DNA of 64,000 nucleotides from Ascaris suum (GCA_013433145.1 CM024181.1:4712001-4776000); one strand, 5' to 3'; positions 38,010-50,348 are shown, numbered from the stretch's first letter. A program made the numbers and translations. The notes: generated by a model from the letters alone, not told the origin.

Positions 38010-39120
38010 GCGCACAGTAAGCAACAAGAGAGATCGATAGCTGTTGCTAGCAAGATCGACAAGAAGGCTTACTTATTGAATGCGTCTGATCTAAGATCCG
38101 GACGTTTGATCCCCTGTTTTGAATGAAATCGTAGTGAAAGCTATTCGAAGCATTCAACAGGACAACAAACCAAAAAGGTGCGATGCAGACTACAGACCGT
38201 TGCGGGAGAATAGCGAGATCCTGAAACTCTTCACGCATGTCTGCAACGTGAAGCATTTTGAACTCCTTCTGTTGCTTTCGGTAAACCAGCGTCATCAATT
38301 GCCTGCCATGCATTAAATCCTTGACCTTATTAACTGAGTTTTCCTAGCAAATATAAATTAGATTCATTTTGAGCAAGGAGACATTTTTAAAGATGAGGTT
38401 CCGTGTGGTCAGTCTGAAACACATCGGAAGAGGTGAAGCTATCGAAAGAGAGAAAATTTTCAAATCGCATCTCAACCCCTCTTAAAAAAACAAATAGGTG
38501 ATATTCAAGTATATGCAGTATGAAGTGCCCTCTAGAAAGATAAAGAAGAAACCTTTGCTCTGTCAACGAAGTTGGCCTGGAAGGCTGAGTATTGCAGCAC
38601 TTGAAAGATAGTCGATTCTATCCGTAGAAAGCTGAATTATTTATTGCTGATAGTGTGAACAACTCTTGAGTAATTTACAGTTTTCTTTGAATTGTAAACT
38701 GAACAAAGTAATTTTTCTTCTTCTCTTAAAACAGCAAACCACTCCCTATCACAGGTGACCAAATGGTAATTTTCCCAAACGCCATTTTTCTAGTGCGTAT
38801 GCATACAGGAATTGAATGTCCACTCCACGCAGCTACTTTCCGACAGCAGGTGTTCAGGTACTGCTCAGCTCCCGTAGGCGCCAGTAACGCGAGATATGTT
38901 GTGTTTCCAAAAAAGAAGCAGGAGAGGGGTTTTTAAGGTGCTGTTGGATGTACTGCAATGCCGAACCCTTTCGACCCTTGCGATGTATGTGAGTTCATTG
39001 CAGGCGTAAGATTCTCGGCACGCTTGCAGCATTGCTGCCGAGTCCTAACCTATTGGCACCGAGGCGTCAAAATAGTGATTGAAGTTCGAGATGCATAGCG
39101 TCAGCGCGAAGTGTTTGAGG
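38010..39120. other. No supported exon
   Basis: Only isolated frames under 90 codons on both strands without splice support. Confidence 0.4.
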
Positions 39121-39795
39121 TCTTATTATTCCTATGAACCAGTAGCCCAACGTTGGTAGGCGGCGCCCCGTGGACTATCATCCATGGCAACTGAAACGGA
39201 AGGAGGTAGAGCAAGAAATTGATGAGCAGGTTATCAGGCATGAGGCGGAGCATGGCGGCATGAAGAGTACGATTGCAGAGGAAATGGACACATCCAGGAA
39301 AGTATTCTGGTCCTCCGATTTGGCTAAATTTTTACACGGTGGCATGACTTGGCATTCTAAGGCGACTAACCGAAAAAATTGCGTGTTTCTACCGGAAGTT
39401 TGGACGTTTCTATGGTTGGGAATGCCTCGCGCAAAGTGCAGACGACGGTAGCATTGCGTACGCTTGTGCGGGTATGCTCGCAGCTCGGTTCGCCGTTTGC
39501 AGCGAGTGTGGCCAGCGTCGCAGCAGTTGTGCCATCCATCGCTTGGTGTTGTTATATTGCCTTTCACCCGACATGTAGACGGTTTTACAGCGATGCGCGG
39601 TTGTGGATGGGGTTAGGTTCGGTGTCAAGTTCCAGGCAGCGATCTGGGCCGGAATCGAGCATGGCCCGGTCGCAGTCAGTTTTGGGTTCGTCGCTTTTCA
39701 GCTTATCAGTTGTTTCCGTGAGTGCTACAAAAGTACCTATGAAAGTGAATAAACCGCTTGCATACACCACCCATGTTTGCTGCTTAATCAGCTGA
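39121..39795. other. GC-richer block with long overlapping open frames
   Basis: Several frames on both strands are open for 90-138 codons, including plus 39170-39451 and 39379-39795 and minus 39178-39567. Because GC content locally reduces stop codons, none can be called a gene on length alone. The block lies 0.65 kb upstream of the plus-strand first exon at 40452 and could be its promoter region or an old insertion. Confidence 0.4.
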
Positions 39796-39799
39796 TACC

Positions 39800-40440
39800 T
39801 GGTTCCTCAATTTGGAATCATTATTATTCTCTTTAAAGTTTTATTTGGATGTATATTGCCTCAGGCAATCGAAGCTTGGCTCCGATGACTGCAACACTGC
39901 TAGCCAGTAGGAATACCTGTTATAGGCGAATACTGTCACCACACATGGTTCGTTTCCAAAATTTCATATTCATGTGTTTCCAAAACATTCATAAATAACG
40001 ATGTGCTAGGAATTTTGCAGAAATGAGCATTCAATTTACGAATGTGTGCTTTTTGTCTCGGTGCGCTTTCACAAATTTCCCAGCAAAAGCATACTTTTCG
40101 ATGTTGTAACTTATATAGATATATGTGTCGGTTGGGAAATTAACCCTGCGTATCATTTTTTTCCTCTCTCAGTAGAACAATGTCGAAAGAAGTCTTGCAC
40201 AACTGAAGATGAAAAAAAATCCACATGCTTTTTGCACTGGTCAAGTCACAAAGGATTTTTCTCTTTGCGCGAGTGGTTGAGTTGATTATAAGCTGCAGGC
40301 ATTATTTTACATATTTATTATTTGTTTGCTAATTTATGAAACCGGTTGGTCAGTTGAGCAAGATGCAGAAAGCGCGCATCATGCCAGCTTCTTTAACAGG
40401 ACTTTCGTCGCATTCTTTGCGAGTTGTTGTTTTTGCGTTT
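39800..40440. other. Upstream region of the plus-strand exon at 40452
   Basis: No bounded exon seen. Likely promoter and 5' UTR of the Mpv17-like candidate if that exon is real. Confidence 0.35.
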
Positions 40441-40451
40441 AATCCCTGAAA

Positions 40452-40578
40452 ATGTTTTTGGTTGTGTTTTCAGCGTGTGTCACCCTTTGGTTAGGAATGT
40501 TGTCTCGACTGCCGTTGCGTTACAAGCATCACCTAATAACAGCTGCTATTGTTACAGGAGCGGTGGCGTCAGGTTACG
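40452..40578 (+). CDS. First exon, possible Mpv17/PMP22-family membrane protein
   Basis: An ATG opens MFLVVFSACVTLWLGM, followed by LSRLPLRYKHHLITAAIVTG and AVASGYG, ending at TTACG followed by GTACGT (phase 1). The order of basic residues, a helix and a Gly-containing end recalls the N-terminus of Mpv17/PXMP2 proteins, where a short basic segment precedes a first helix ending in GD; the D would come from the next exon. The alternative is that TTTTCAG at 40475 is an acceptor and the exon is internal. No later exon carries a diagnostic Mpv17 motif in what I can place, so the family is a guess. Confidence 0.3.
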
Positions 40579-40743
40579 GTACGTTTTAGCTTCCTTCAGC
40601 TTGAGGTGACAGCTTCAGTGATGACTTGGTCTTCCCTATCTACCACACCACTCGAATTGTTGGAATAAAGCTGTTTCTTTCGAGATGAGAGATTTTATTG
40701 GTAGCGTGCCAAGAGGGAATCCATTGAGTTACGAATATCCCTT

Positions 40744-40766
40744 CCCCCCCCCCCCCCCCCCCCCCC
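40744..40766. repeat. Poly-C tract
   Basis: Run of about 23 C, the longest of several homopolymeric C/G runs in the window. Confidence 0.9.
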
Positions 40767-40999
40767 TCCATCTCCACTTCGTTAGGGTAACTGAATTTTA
40801 CGGAAGTCACACACTGATATGCCGCTAGAAAAAAAGATGACTTGGACTTCACTATTATCTCATTTTACACGACTAATCTTGAATCTGTATAAATAAAAAG
40901 ATAAGTAATCCTGCAGTTTCTGTAACCGTCACTGTGGTTCGTTATTGGTTCATAAACACCTTTAGTGGTTCTGTATTCGATGTAAGGTGTGATTCAGCC

Positions 41000-42240
41000 C
41001 GATCGTTGAAACTGCACCGAAGATCCAGATTCACGCGGACATCTGAATGCTTGTAGATGATTTTCTAGTTTTCGTAGTATTTTATCGTGTCACCTGTGGT
41101 CTTAGTCGACGGTCAGGTGTAATGAACTGAGTGCTGAAATAAGATTTAAAAAAAGATTGTTTCGTTGATTGGTGTTATAAGTAGAAACAGAATATTAGTA
41201 TGGATCCGTCCTGGTCTTCCTTCCCCTCATCGTTCCCCCCCCCCCCCGTTCTTCCTCCATCCAAACTTGATTTATCCAAACACCTCTGCATTGTTGGATG
41301 ATAAGAAAGTATTTAATTAAAACAATTAAACCAGGATAATAGCAGGTGAAAGTATCAAAAAGAGGTATTATTTGTACGTTACTTTGCTCATAAAAATGTG
41401 GCGCATTTTGTTTTATCTCTTCTCCGCGTTATTTTGTTCTCACAATCGCTTTTGTGCTCCGTATTGTTCGCTGATGGCGCATAGGATCCGAAGAAAACGT
41501 TGTTCGAGGGCATGCAGACTGCAGGATACGGGATTGTGACTATGAGCGCTCCGGAGTCGGGTAGCAGTGCTAAAACAAATAATTTGTTTCTAGAAATATA
41601 CCAACTACTCTCATTATATTTCGGGGAACTTCGCCATCTTCCGTCGCTTTGGTTTAGCTCCAGCCAGCATCCTCCTTACAGTACACAAAAAACATTTTTT
41701 AAAAATCCCGATTAGAGTTTGCAATATTACTGTCGTCTTGCTCCCTCATTGCGCAGTTGCGGATTAACCAGCGACTGTTGATCGTTCGTTCTGGTCGGCC
41801 ATCTTTTAGTATAACCCGTTGTGAACGATGACTCCTAGCTTAGATGCATATTTTGCTCGATATGCAAATATTTCGATGTTAGATGCGCTGGTTTATTGTC
41901 GATCGAACCCTTTCATTTAAATATGAAGCTTTTAAAAGACTTGCCCCTATTTATTGGACGATCTCAAACGTCCACATCATCCTTTCTCTTCCCAGCCTTC
42001 TTTGACCCAAACTTCCGAAGTATCTCAATGTCTTTGAAATAGAAGAGCAGCATGTCTCCACGTCAGATAGTTGATTGATAACCTCTGATTTGTGCAGGAA
42101 AAAGCCAATCCCGTCGCTCCACGCCAGTCTTTTGCGTGTCATTTGAAGTCACTAGCTCCACTTTTACTTACTGTCATGGAAATTCATTCACCATTAATAA
42201 ATTCTTTCGCAAAAGTTTTTCAGTATTTTTCTGGATTGGC
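41000..42240. other. No well-supported exon
   Basis: A segment at 41485-41560 is bounded by an AG and a GT and can follow the exon at 40578 in phase, but its product has no recognisable feature. A poly-C run lies near 41237. Confidence 0.35.
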
Positions 42241-42322
42241 AGTATGATTAAACGATGGAATAATCGACAGCCGATGTTACTACATGAAGAAATGGATGAC
42301 TTTTTGTACTGGAAAGAGCTAC

Positions 42323-42537
42323 AAGAGAGGAAACAACGGCAGCGAGTTGCGTGAGTCGACGATACACATCAGCTGACGTTTCGATTCCATTAATCGTGAG
42401 CAGAAGGCGAAGATTTTCCGTTTCATAACAGAAGCTAATTAAGGAGGAAGTGAGCTGCGAACATTTCACCATGATTTGCATATTTATGTCCGTTAAGAAT
42501 GCTGATTTTCTTTTCATTGGAAAATCTCTTCCGATGC
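42323..42537 (-). CDS. Candidate exon, helical protein of unknown family
   Basis: The acceptor CAAAATTTAG precedes a frame open for about 70 codons to a donor at GTAGCTC (or about 96 to a stop at 42248). The product is strongly helical (KCSQLTSSLISFCYETENLR, then ADVYRRLTQLAAVVSSL). The opposite strand also holds a bounded candidate: MIKRWNNRQPMLLHEEMDDF and onward, ending at GTGAGTCG at 42353. The two cannot both be full exons of ordinary genes; I favour the minus strand because the frame is longer and its residue pattern better. Confidence 0.45.
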
Positions 42538-42649
42538 CTAAATTTTGAGTTTCGACTTGCTGATTGATATATCTGAAGCGATGATGTGAATCCTTTATAA
42601 ATGTTTTACGACAAGCCGTTGTCAATTAGCGATTTGTTGATTTTATTGC

Positions 42650-44150
42650 TCAATGGTAATTAACTTTAACAACAATCGTGAATGAGGTGTTAAGAACGAT
42701 GGGAGAAGGAGCCGTAGGTGAGTGGTCGACGTTGAAGTGGATCAAAGCTGGCAGTCGGCCTAAATCTCATGCTGAGATAATCGTAGAACGATGATTGTGG
42801 AACAGTAGTATTCCGCATTTAATCGAAATATTGCAATATAAATCTTAAGCATTGCTGTTTGCTGCTGAGAAAGGAATGGAGTTCTCCCATGTTTTTTGCT
42901 ATTACGCCTAGTTTAACCGTTTTGCACCCTGGAATCTGATAATACTTCATAAAGAACATTCGCAATCGATGATTTGGATGCCGCAAACTGGCAATTCATA
43001 TTGTGTATAGCATCCTTCGGTATCATCCCGTACGAGTTATGGGTGAAATAGGATCATCTCCTTTGTTGTGATTATGCATAATGTGTTTCTACGATTCCAC
43101 TAGTTCAATTTAAAATCTCTCCACTTAAGTATTCCTACAACTGTTGCATGCTTGTTTCCCACCACAGTTAGTTTATTAAGAGGTTGTTGCTATCAGAATG
43201 CGACGATCAAAGAATCAGCTAAATCCGTTTCCGATCCTGGTCACGACCACAATTCGAAGTAGATGTAACGTAAGGACGTACCTAGATGGGCTAGACAACT
43301 CTCGGTCCCAACTGGAAGTGGGTTTCATCTAGACCTCGACCGGGCATATGATAGTGTAACAACACTTCTGGCTGACCCAAAAATTGATCGTACTGTACCA
43401 AGCAATAGGTGTTTGATTAACAATAAAACCGTTATGCGTTGTGTTTATATTCGTCGTTAAGATCGAAAAGGTAAAACTGGCGATCGGGTAGGGTCTGGCA
43501 ATTACAATGCCCTAATGGTCAGACATTGGCTCCGGGATGGTCTAAAGCCAGAACCTGTGCGGATAATAAGTCCCTCTGCTGTGATGCACATGCAGTTTAA
43601 CGCAGGCAGCTGTATGAAAAATATAAAATAGAAATGAAACTACAGGTTAAGAAGTAATTTGAAACGTTGGTTCCCACAGTGCCATTCTATGATTGTTACC
43701 TTGGGCCAGTGGGAATAGCTTCCTGTGATTGCAGTGAGCCTGGTTGGATATAACGGATTGCAATGTCTTTTTGGGTGACCGTGATTTAATGGAAGTGGTT
43801 CGATGGTCTTCTCGTTGTGCTTTATGATATTATCCCATAATTCGATGGTGCCGCATGTACCGAGTAAATTGGAATATTGGGCTTGAAATTTCTTATTACA
43901 AGATCCATTGCCTGTACTCTTCGATGTTCAGTTATTTGTCGCTGTTTGTTGACGACGTTATCTGCGGTTTCTTTGCACACAAGCGAGTGCTGCATTAGTC
44001 AGTTTCGCTTGCATGGAGGGGGGGGGGGGCAGAGAGATGCGAATCCATTGTATATAGAAGTATTCAGCTGAGTGATACTTTCAAGAAATGAGCGTTTTTT
44101 TTTTGTAATCCACTTGGCACACGAAATGGTGTTCTCGTGGACCATCCCCG
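42650..44150. other. No supported exon
   Basis: Mixed intron-like sequence; a (G)n run is at about 44020-44030. Confidence 0.4.
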
Positions 44151-44166
44151 ATAGAGTATGTATCAC

Positions 44167-44237
44167 GGTTTGATACTGCAGATGACTGGTGTGCTTCGAA
44201 GTAATTGTGCAATGTGCCTTATTTCGGCAGCCACCAC
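44167..44237 (-). CDS. Candidate exon, unknown
   Basis: The acceptor AATAACGTTACAG precedes 71 nt that read VVAAEIRHIAQLLRST and then PVICSIKP before the donor CC followed by GTGATAC (phase 0 to 2). It may belong to the same gene as 42537-42323, but their phases do not match directly, so at least one exon is missing. Confidence 0.4.
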
Positions 44238-44349
44238 CTGTAACGTTATTGGCAAAGGTCACTAAACAATGCTTTAAGAGTGGAGAGCGAATGGGAAATA
44301 AATCTTGCTTCTGACTTTTGTTGTCGTCGTTGCTACGCAATAAAATTAC

Positions 44350-46190
44350 AGGGTTAAGGGCAGCAACTGGATTGGAGCGGGAGTCCGTTGTCCTGATAAA
44401 AGTTCTAGGTTTTTACCTGCTAAAATTCTTGCGTTTTGGAACTGCACTTCAACCCTTCCTCCCTCCCCTCCCCTATCCGTCTTGTATTCTGGTCAGGGTA
44501 TTTTCTGTGGTACAAATCTGTTTAAATGAAAGTCATCTGCTCTTACAAGGAGAGATTTTGTCTCATCTTTCGATGTCATTTCAGTAATCAAAAAAATTTG
44601 CATATTGTTCGGCAAAGTTAATGATCGTTCAAAATCAACTTTGATAATATTTTGCTAAATCAATGGGACATAATCGCGCTATTATTTTATCGCTTATTAA
44701 GTATTAATAAGAGACACACGAGCGATAAACCGTCGAAATTTGATAGATTCGAAATTCAAATTCAGAAATTCAAAGAGCAGTTTAAAAATTGAAGAAGAAG
44801 TCATCAAACATGATATTTTGGCTGCAATAACGGTTTATTTAGAGGCACACCGAGTAAACACGAGAGAGTCGTTGTGAGATCCGGTGAAAATTGCAATAGT
44901 AAACACTTGACGATAAATAATTTCAGTGAATTCAGTGCAGCATTGATAAGGAAGAGATTGTCTGATTTCATGCATACTACTGCATATTTTTACTACATCT
45001 GTAAGGGGAGGGGGGAGGGGGGAGGTGGAAGAAGTGACAGGATGGTAGTGCCCGGCGTCTGCGCAATTCGATGTCCTCATAGGAACTTTAACCCCCCTCC
45101 CTCCTTCCCTTCCGCTCCCTTCCTCATTTGCTCGGCCACGCAATGCTGTAGCCAGCTTCCTCTGTGAGCGAAAAATGCCAAAAGGCTCAACATACTGCAA
45201 CCAAAAAAAAAAAAAAACCATCGTAACCGTTCATTGCGGTACAACATCACAAGAGAAAGACCCACGGAATATGCAACCAAGTGAACTGAGCTGGAATGTG
45301 TTTTGAATATGCAAAAAACTACATCTAGGGAAAATGTTTTCATTGTCGCTTCCATCTTGTTTTAAAAGATACGATAAGCGGGGCATGTCTCTTAAGCAGG
45401 AAACCTTCGATTATTTCGAATGGACTTCCCATATCTTAACGATGCACTTATTTCACAAGCGAAGAAACATCACAAAACTTTTCTATGAGTATAAATTTAT
45501 TTATAAAATGAGGTATAAATTAAAAAATTATGCATCAAAAAACAAAAATGAGGTCAACATAATAAAGTGATAATTCCGATTGACCAAATATATGAAAAAA
45601 AAACAACATTTGGCGAGTAAGAAAAGACACTTTTAGCACCTCCAACATAGTGCTCATCTAAGTCAACATTTTTTACGAACAAAGAAAGACAAGCATTTAA
45701 CCAGCAAATATTAATCATGTATTTAATAAGCTTATAACTAGCGGAAGAATAAGTTAAACACCATCCCGTACCTTAAAATAGCAAAGAACCCAAAGCTGAA
45801 AAAAAAGAATGAAAATTTTTAAAACATGATTATGCAAAGAAGAAACTGAAAAAACGCACGGAATCTGGAAGTAAACCATACTGTTTGCATCTATGTCGAT
45901 AAAATTACGAAAAGATCACTTGCGCTACTGTATGGACTAAATTCGATGTTGTCATCGGATTGTTCGAATCGTGAGTCAGGAGGTAAACTGCACATATCAC
46001 CTTGCTCAAAACAAAACACAGGGAGGAGGCCACCACCATAAAACGGTAATGGTTGGTGAGTATGAATGAAAAGCCCAATAAATAAATCACTTGCCGCAGG
46101 AAATGGAGGAAGGAGGGAAGAAGGGGAGTGGATGGGGGAGGGGTGAAGGGGGGCACAAAAGTATTGATTTACATAATTCATCTTTGCGGC
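44350..46190. other. Intergenic, downstream of the zinc-finger gene
   Basis: G/A-rich and C/T-rich patches near 45.0-45.1 and 46.1 kb give long spurious frames. No bounded exon seen. Confidence 0.4.
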
Positions 46191-46202
46191 ATATCAGCAG
46201 CT

Positions 46203-46356
46203 TCAAAAAAGAGAGGAGATGTGAGCTCGTATAAGATGTACTTCAAAATCAAACATTCTCGCGAATGTTGCCTTGCATCGCACACATCGCGGTGATCGCG
46301 CATTCCGATCCAGATAGAGGGCTATCAAACGTCCACGCATATCATTTGCGACACTG
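46203..46356 (-). CDS. Zinc-finger gene terminal exon with last C2H2 finger
   Basis: Acceptor TTATTATTTTTAG, 50 codons, stop TGA at 46203. Holds RCVRCKATFARMFDFEVHLI then RAH, a canonical CX2C-X12-HX4H finger, only a few residues before the C-terminus. Only phase 2 entry keeps the frame open. Confidence 0.75.
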
Positions 46357-46600
46357 CTAAAAATAATAAGACAATATTCAGAGCGGAAGTCAGTATTTTA
46401 ATTCCGGAATTCTAGTAGATAATTAAAAACAGTGCAACCATGCATACATAATCGTATGTGCACTTGCCTCAACAGAAATGGTAGTTCTTGATTTTGAGTT
46501 GTATTCAATCAACCGCAATGAACCTCCTTTCATAAAGGCATTTAGGTAACACATCGCATATTCACCGTTCTGTACGCTGCATACCTGGACGTTACTGTAC

Positions 46601-46654
46601 ATATTTTTATGCGCGACGCGACCTCTTTTTAAACACAATACGAAGCAAAAACTG
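46601..46654 (-). CDS. Zinc-finger gene, small exon
   Basis: Acceptor TTTAAATGCAG, entered in phase 2. It encodes SFCFVLCLKRGRVAHKN. The better-looking donor (GTCCAG followed by GTATGC, at 46585) leaves phase 0 and cannot join the last exon in frame; AT followed by GTACAG at 46601 can. The true junction is uncertain. Confidence 0.45.
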
Positions 46655-46775
46655 CTGCATTTAAACAAATTTGTTTGCAGGTTATATTATGGGAAAGGAG
46701 CGAATCTATATATTTAAATGTGACCTAATGAGAATTTGTGAGATCGTTCTGTCGGAAAAAATCCGTAAAATTTAC

Positions 46776-47402
46776 CTTGGCGGATCAGCTAGCATTCCTT
46801 TTTTTCGAACTTCGTTATCGCGTTTTTCATTGTCTATTTCTGCGCTGTTGAGGCCCAATGTTGCGTCAGCAGTCGATTCGTTTAGTGAAGATCGACACAC
46901 TCCAAAGCTATCTCTGCCTTGCGGAAACACGACCGAATTCCCGCTCGATAAATTCTTATCTACCACAGTTTTATGGCGATCGAACGGTTGAACCTCTTCT
47001 ATAGATCCTTTCTGAGATTCTACATCTCTTTGTGAACGCTTTAGGGCTGCAATCGTTTTTTGGCATCCATTTTCTAAAGCGGTCGTCTTCCCGCTTTCAA
47101 TGCATTCATCTTTCATTGCTATGCTGTAGTCCCTCTCTAATGCATCTTCACTGAATTCTTCATTATGCTCCATTAATGAGTCCTCGTTTGCGTTTTCCAA
47201 GTTGTGTCTCACTGCTTTCAGAAGAGCACTTTCTTCGGGTTCTATCATTCCACTGAGTTCTTTATCGTTTTCCTTCACCTGCAAAGATTCGTTTCTATCG
47301 GAAGCATCATATATGCTGCTCGCTTTACTTTTAGCTGATCGCTGCATATAGGCAGACCCTCGTTCTTTCTTATTTTGGAGCTTCAGTTGCGGGATGTAAT
47401 GG
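46776..47402 (-). CDS. Zinc-finger gene, large acidic exon
   Basis: 627 nt, the longest exon in the window. Acceptor TGCTGGTATAG, donor CCGCCAAG followed by GTAAAT. About 209 residues, rich in Glu, Ser, Lys and Asn (ENANEDSLMEHNEEFSEDAL as an example), with no finger: a disordered acidic region of the kind found in transcriptional regulators. The frame is also open upstream through the acceptor. A stop follows directly if the donor is not used. Confidence 0.7.
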
Positions 47403-47572
47403 CTATACCAGCAATCATAAAAAGCATGAGAGAAAGAAGCATAACTACATGCTGCATAGTAACATCCCACCTCCCGTCCTCCTTCTACCTTAAAATGGAG
47501 GGAGGTTGCCGTTTCATAGTCAGGATTCTATCCACTGTACGTCTCACCAGCCTTGGTTGTCAGATACCCCAC

Positions 47573-47652
47573 CTGCAGTCAAACATTTGCCTCGTTTGAA
47601 GGCAATACTGGCAAAAGATAGTGACTTCTTCGAACACAACATTTGCTAAACA
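47573..47652 (-). CDS. Zinc-finger gene exon with CX2C knuckle
   Basis: 80 nt, phase 0 to 2, from a purine-rich acceptor (CGAGGCAG) to the donor TGCAG followed by GTGGGG. Product includes EEVTIFCQYCLQTRQMFDC. The phases match both neighbours exactly, which is the main reason to include it. Confidence 0.5.
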
Positions 47653-47923
47653 CTGCCTCGTGATTTCCGGAAAGATTAAATCAACTTATTCTACTTCCAA
47701 CATAACGCACTGCTAGCGATATGAGTTGTCGACCAGTAAAACCCAATAGGCTAAGTGCCGGGACAAAAATTTGGGATCGAGTGGTAGCCGGCGAGTGCTC
47801 GGCTCGGTTTGAGCCATAAGTTACTAAATGCAGAAAATTCACTACAACTATAATAACTTAAAACCGCTGAATTCAAACCGTTTCCATCTTGATGCCATTG
47901 ATTACATTCGATACCCCACGTAC

Positions 47924-48084
47924 GGCTTCAGATTCCTCGCGTTTCGCTATCGTCAGTTCATCGACAAGAACCTCAGAAGAAGCGAATGACTGCAACAGAT
48001 GCCGACTGATGACGTGTCGACGCAATCCTCTTTTAGTGGTCATTATGTGTTTACAAAGTGGGCATTCGTTGCTTTGGAGTAAGG
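47924..48084 (-). CDS. Zinc-finger gene exon with finger 5
   Basis: Acceptor CATTTTTCAG. Encodes ECPLCKHIMTTKRGLRRHV then ISRH, a canonical CX2C-X12-HX4H finger, followed by an acidic tail. I place the donor at GCC followed by GTACGT. If it is not used, the frame ends at TGA 47873-47875 and the protein would terminate here, leaving the lower exons to another gene. Confidence 0.75.
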
Positions 48085-48478
48085 CTGAAAAATGAACTTA
48101 TTTGCACGGATGCTGCGGTAGAGCCACAGAACATAAAGATAGCTAAGCTTGACAATCCAGCTTCAAAATTTCAGCTTTTCAGAATCGAAAATTACACATC
48201 CGCCGTCCTTTTCACTCTTTTTTTGCCACTTACACTCTCTCATCCACAAATCTACGACGGAGGATTACATGGTCTCATAACGAATTACTGCTAACTTATG
48301 TTGCTAGTGTAAACGCGAATGGCTCTTTTTTATTCAACCTCATTATTTATGACTTAACATGTGGCCTGTTTGAAAATGATTTTCAATTGATCTTAACACC
48401 CGCGGGGGGGGGGGTAATCTTGTATATATACGGTATGTCAATGTAAAAGCAGGAAATGAGGAAAGCAAAACAAACCAC

Positions 48479-48670
48479 CGAATTTTTCGTGCATTATGCA
48501 GATATTCTGCCAAAGTTTTTCGAACACCGTCTTAAAGTGTAACACCAGATGTTGGTCACGTGCATGTCGTGAATAGAACTTCATTGGGCACACCATACAT
48601 TTAACTGCCTTCGATATAGCTCGACCCTCACCATGACTCTCTACAAGATGTTGCTTCAACTCGTTGAACC
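48479..48670 (-). CDS. Zinc-finger gene exon, end of finger 3 and whole finger 4
   Basis: Acceptor TGAATTGCAG. Joining restores CX2C-X12-HX4H, with this exon supplying FNELKQHLVESH. A complete finger follows: CMVCPMKFYSRHARDQHLVL then H. I place the donor at AAATTCG followed by GTGG because phase 1 fits the next exon; an earlier donor after KT would not. Confidence 0.8.
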
Positions 48671-49081
48671 CTGCAATTCATTTGTAAAGTTTAGCCTATT
48701 GGCTGAAGCAGTATTTCTCGTAAAGGAGACCTCTCTTCTCGAAATCAGTATCAGATAACCCCTCGAGGCTTGCATTCGTGAACGGTGCTACATTTCAGTC
48801 CCAGCAGAAGTCAAGCAATTAAGGACGCATTAATTTTCATACAGACAGCATTTGATGTGTCGGAGTCCAACATAAGCAAGTATCCTGCATAATCTTTCTG
48901 ATTTGTGGATATAAACGGCAGTTGAGAATCATCCTAACGGGAAAAATTTTATGAACACAAGAAAGCTAACGAAGAACTGAAATTCAAATACTTCAAATTC
49001 AATAACTTTTATTGTAATGTAAAAAAATTAATTTAATTCATACTAAAATAAAAAAGGTAATTGAATAGAATAAAGGCTTAC

Positions 49082-49268
49082 GACGAAAAGATTTGTAGCA
49101 CTTAGAGCATTCGAAAAACGCATTAATACCCTCTTTATCGCGATAGTGCATCGATTCATGTTCGTTCAATTTCGCAGTAAATTCGCCACATAGAGAGCAC
49201 ACATTTGACCGCCATAGCGTGTGTGAATTTGCATTGCACTGTGAACATTTAACAAATGCTCTACCATG
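49082..49268 (-). CDS. Zinc-finger gene exon, end of finger 1, irregular finger, start of finger 3
   Basis: Acceptor CTTTCAG, donor CGTC followed by GTAAGCC, 187 nt, phase 0 to 1. It begins with the last His of finger 1 and holds CSLCGEFTAKLNEHESMH, an irregular finger with a shorter loop. It ends with CSKCYKSFR, the first half of the next finger. Confidence 0.85.
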
Positions 49269-50271
49269 CTGAAAGACACGAAAAACATCAGCGAAACTCG
49301 CGACCTTTAATAGTGACTTCGAGAAAATTCTAAAACTCTGTTGAAATTAATTCAAGTTCAGTTCCCTTCAATAACATCAACAGATTTAACTATTTTTTGC
49401 TCAAAGTAAATAAATTAAAAAGGTCGCGAAAAGATCATAATACCCTGCCAAATGGTTCGCAGTAGTCGATACTAACGTGGGACCTATATTTCAGCAATCC
49501 TTATCAACAATCAGTAAGCTTAAATTTTGATGAACAGCCAATCAAAAAGGAAGAGGTCCTGCATTACGTCAAAAATGTCTACCTTGAAAAACACCTGCCT
49601 ATGAGTGAACCTGAAAGTTACATATGGCATACCGGTGCTGTGGTGGTTTACTTACATGTCAACGCTTTCTTCCTTGAAAAATATTCCACATATCACCTCG
49701 TTTCTTTTTTAATGTCCTTTAAGCTATGCAACAAATTATGCGAATGAATGCTTTCGCTTTAAGCAATAAAATTTTGCTTCTTTAAACACAAAAACGAAAC
49801 AGTGAAGTGGGCCCAGCAATAAAGACAAAGCCCTATTTCGTAATAAAGGTGTTTAAATAACAAATATGGAAAGTTTGTGTGCCGGAAATATTTCCGAAGA
49901 AAACTCTTTAAGATCAATTATTGTCGACTGCGGTTATATCCTAGATCTTTATTAACGGATGGGTGAGGCCGGCTAGACGGAAAAGAGGAATCCAGAGATT
50001 CGTATATATCTCAGTTATCATTTTTCAGCAATGATTATGGATTGTTATCATAACCACCTAACGAAAGGGCAAATGATTAGGCCGATTAATGGAGGTAAGC
50101 AGCGAGAATTTATTTCTGATCGAAAAATGAAAGAAAACTTCCATTCAGATAATCGTAAATTTATTTCAATACATAAAACCAATAAAAATTGTAAATCCTT
50201 CAAGAATTTTGTTCAGAGGTTCCTTGAACGGGTCAACACATTTCAAGCATTTAAATAAATAGGTATATTAC

Positions 50272-50348
50272 CTGTAGTGCAATATGTGCATGTAAATCGG
50301 TATGTGTTGTAAAGTGCTTTCGACATAACTGGCACAAAAGATGATCAC
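50272..50348 (-). CDS. Zinc-finger gene exon, first part of a C2H2 finger
   Basis: Acceptor CATTTCCAG, donor CTACAG followed by GTAATA. It encodes LLCQLCRKHFTTHTDLHAHI up to the residue before the last zinc ligand. The final histidine is the first codon of the next exon, so joining gives exactly CX2C-X12-HX4H. Confidence 0.8.

Noticed and set aside
44835..46181. Long frames through G/A-rich and C/T-rich patches near 45.0 and 46.1 kb
   Set aside because: They result from low-complexity purine/pyrimidine tracts that lack stop codons in some frames.
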